From NCBI GenBank assembly GCA_014706385.1, contig JACGZH010000007.1, positions 379,501-443,500 on the forward strand: a DNA stretch of 64,000 bases, given 5' to 3'. The stretch's first letter is position 1, and each line of letters starts with the position of its first letter. The translations under genes were made by a program, and so were the position numbers. This stretch comes from Phaffia rhodozyma. Taxonomy: Eukaryota > Basidiomycota > Tremellomycetes > Cystofilobasidiales > Mrakiaceae. Positions 63,020 to 64,000 of the stretch are shown here, piece after piece. The notes under the pieces are model-generated. The model searched no databases. It was not told the DNA's origin and worked only from the letters and a program-made list of their open reading frames with translations.

Positions 63020-64000
63020 ATGGCATTTAATTCGCGTACACTTGGAGGACAGAACCTCGCTTCTCTTCCTCCTCGTCTCATCTTTCTACGGTTTCCTCGG
63101 AGAAGGCAGCTCAGCAGTTTTCTCATCTTATCTGCAATCATTTGGATGTTCTATCGATCATATAAGATAAATATCGTTCGAAATCCTTCGGGCTCGACCG
63201 ATCACCTAGCGGCGTCCACCCAGCCCGGCATCGGAGAGAAGAACTCGCAGCTTCCATCACCAACATGGGATCCCAAGTGGATAGCCGACTCTGGATTACT
63301 TATATCAAGGGATTTGCACGAGTCAACGGGCATGGACAGGCATCCTATCGAAGTGTTGATCGAGGTAAGCTTATTTGTTTGATTGATGCTCATCTACGTG
63401 TCTCACTCTTTACTGATGCTGGTCATCTTGCATGCACAAATGTAACATGCATTCACAGAGTGCAAACCTCAAAGTACAACAGATGAAGGAAAACAGGTTG
63501 ACTTCTTTGGAACAAGCCGTCGCTGCCTATCGATCAAAATACCACAAGAATCCTCCAAAAGGATTTGATCTATGGTGCGCACGCTTGGTGACCTTTCGTC
63601 TGCTCGCTCGAGGCATCGTACACTCAGAGATACTTAGGGCTGACGTTTGTTCTTTCGTCTTGTGCATAACCTTCCTTGCTTTCTTCTCATAAGGTTCTCG
63701 GCATTTCCTTCCAAAGTCACTCCTCACCTTTATCAAGCAGCCCACGACTCTATGCTTCCGTTCTTGGCCTATAAAGGAGAGGTCCTCAGAGAACGACTTT
63801 CCAGAGTTGATGTTGCCCAGACGATTTTTTCTATGAAGCTTCAGTATGTAGCTTTCTGAGCGCTCTTCTTTGGAATCTTCTCAATAGCTGATCGGGGTCT
63901 TTCCTGCCGAAGAAACGGCAAGGTGACTGCACTCAAAGGTTCTGGGCTTGATGGCGAGCGACCTCGGTTAGTGAATACACAAACCTGGAGTCTATTTAGA
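63020..64000 (+). CDS. GT90 (CAP10-like) glycosyltransferase, 5' part
   Basis: This is a Golgi glycosyltransferase of the family that includes cryptococcal CAP10 and xylosyltransferase CXT1. It is cut by the window end. Exons 63020-63364, 63459-63574 and about 63693-63850 join in phase, and a further exon from about 63913 runs to the edge. A short basic cytosolic front is followed by a signal-anchor helix (SSFLILSAIIWMFY), a stem, then HPIEVLIE, SLEQAVAAYRSKYHKNPPKG and FDLWFSAFP, which match the AVxxYxxRYxRxPPxGFDxWxxFA block before the catalytic domain. The segment NGKVTALKGSG fits the next conserved strand. Catalytic motifs lie beyond the window. Confidence 0.75.

Overview
The window reads as nuclear DNA of an intron-rich basidiomycete yeast. 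Almost every gene is split by short GT-AG introns (mostly 50-150 bases), intergenic spaces are small and both strands are used. The GT90/CAP10-type glycosyltransferase at the right edge and the general gene style fit Tremellomycetes, possibly a Phaffia/Cystofilobasidium-like yeast. That placement is inference. For most genes I rebuilt the exons by hand and checked that the reading phase closes across every intron.

Layout, left to right. 1-541: 3' part of complex I subunit NDUFA12 (+). 904-2600: ribosome-biogenesis factor NOP53 (+). 3270-4032: small unknown gene (-). 4424-5721: divergent mitochondrial-carrier-like protein (-). 5958-7901: unknown basic protein (+). 8057-8993: mitochondrial S​SB-like protein (+). 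9328-13597: large unknown, probably mitochondrial protein (-). 14139-15501: RNase H1 (-). 15736-19841: splicing factor SYF1 (+). 20249-21658: short MUS81-like nuclease (+). 21900-26495: tandem pair of LYC1-like acetyltransferases (-). 26886-28920: TIM50 (-). 29852-33680: large Ala/Lys/Glu- and Gln-rich protein (+). 34538-35170: ETFRF1/LYRM5 (-). 35433-37200: SIS1-type J protein (+). 37643-42454: DNA-polymerase-gamma-like protein (-). 43019-45638: MFS transporter (-). 46681-47712: HMG-box protein (+). 47864-49563: HOP2 (-). 49971-51049: complex I NDUFB8 (-). 51349-54149: SelO/FMP40 (+). 54480-57903: Zn2Cys6 transcription factor (+). 58058-59720: EME1-like protein (-). 61304-62211: mitochondrial ribosomal protein uS7m (+). 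63020-end: GT90 glycosyltransferase (+, cut by the window).

The most striking content concerns mitochondrial DNA. The window holds a catalytically intact but N-terminally shortened MUS81 homologue and a shortened EME1 homologue. Both begin with what looks like a mitochondrial presequence in place of the normal nuclear N-terminal domains. Together they suggest an undescribed mitochondrial MUS81-EME1-type structure-specific nuclease. The same window has a DNA-polymerase-gamma relative whose motif A has lost its catalytic aspartate and whose linker region carries three copies of one module, an S​SB-like protein of mtSSB size, an RNase H1 with a presequence, and an HMG-box protein. The LYC1-like duplicates share a 151-base block that is identical base for base inside otherwise diverged genes, which points to recent gene conversion. 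No tRNA, rRNA, CRISPR array or transposon was recognised.
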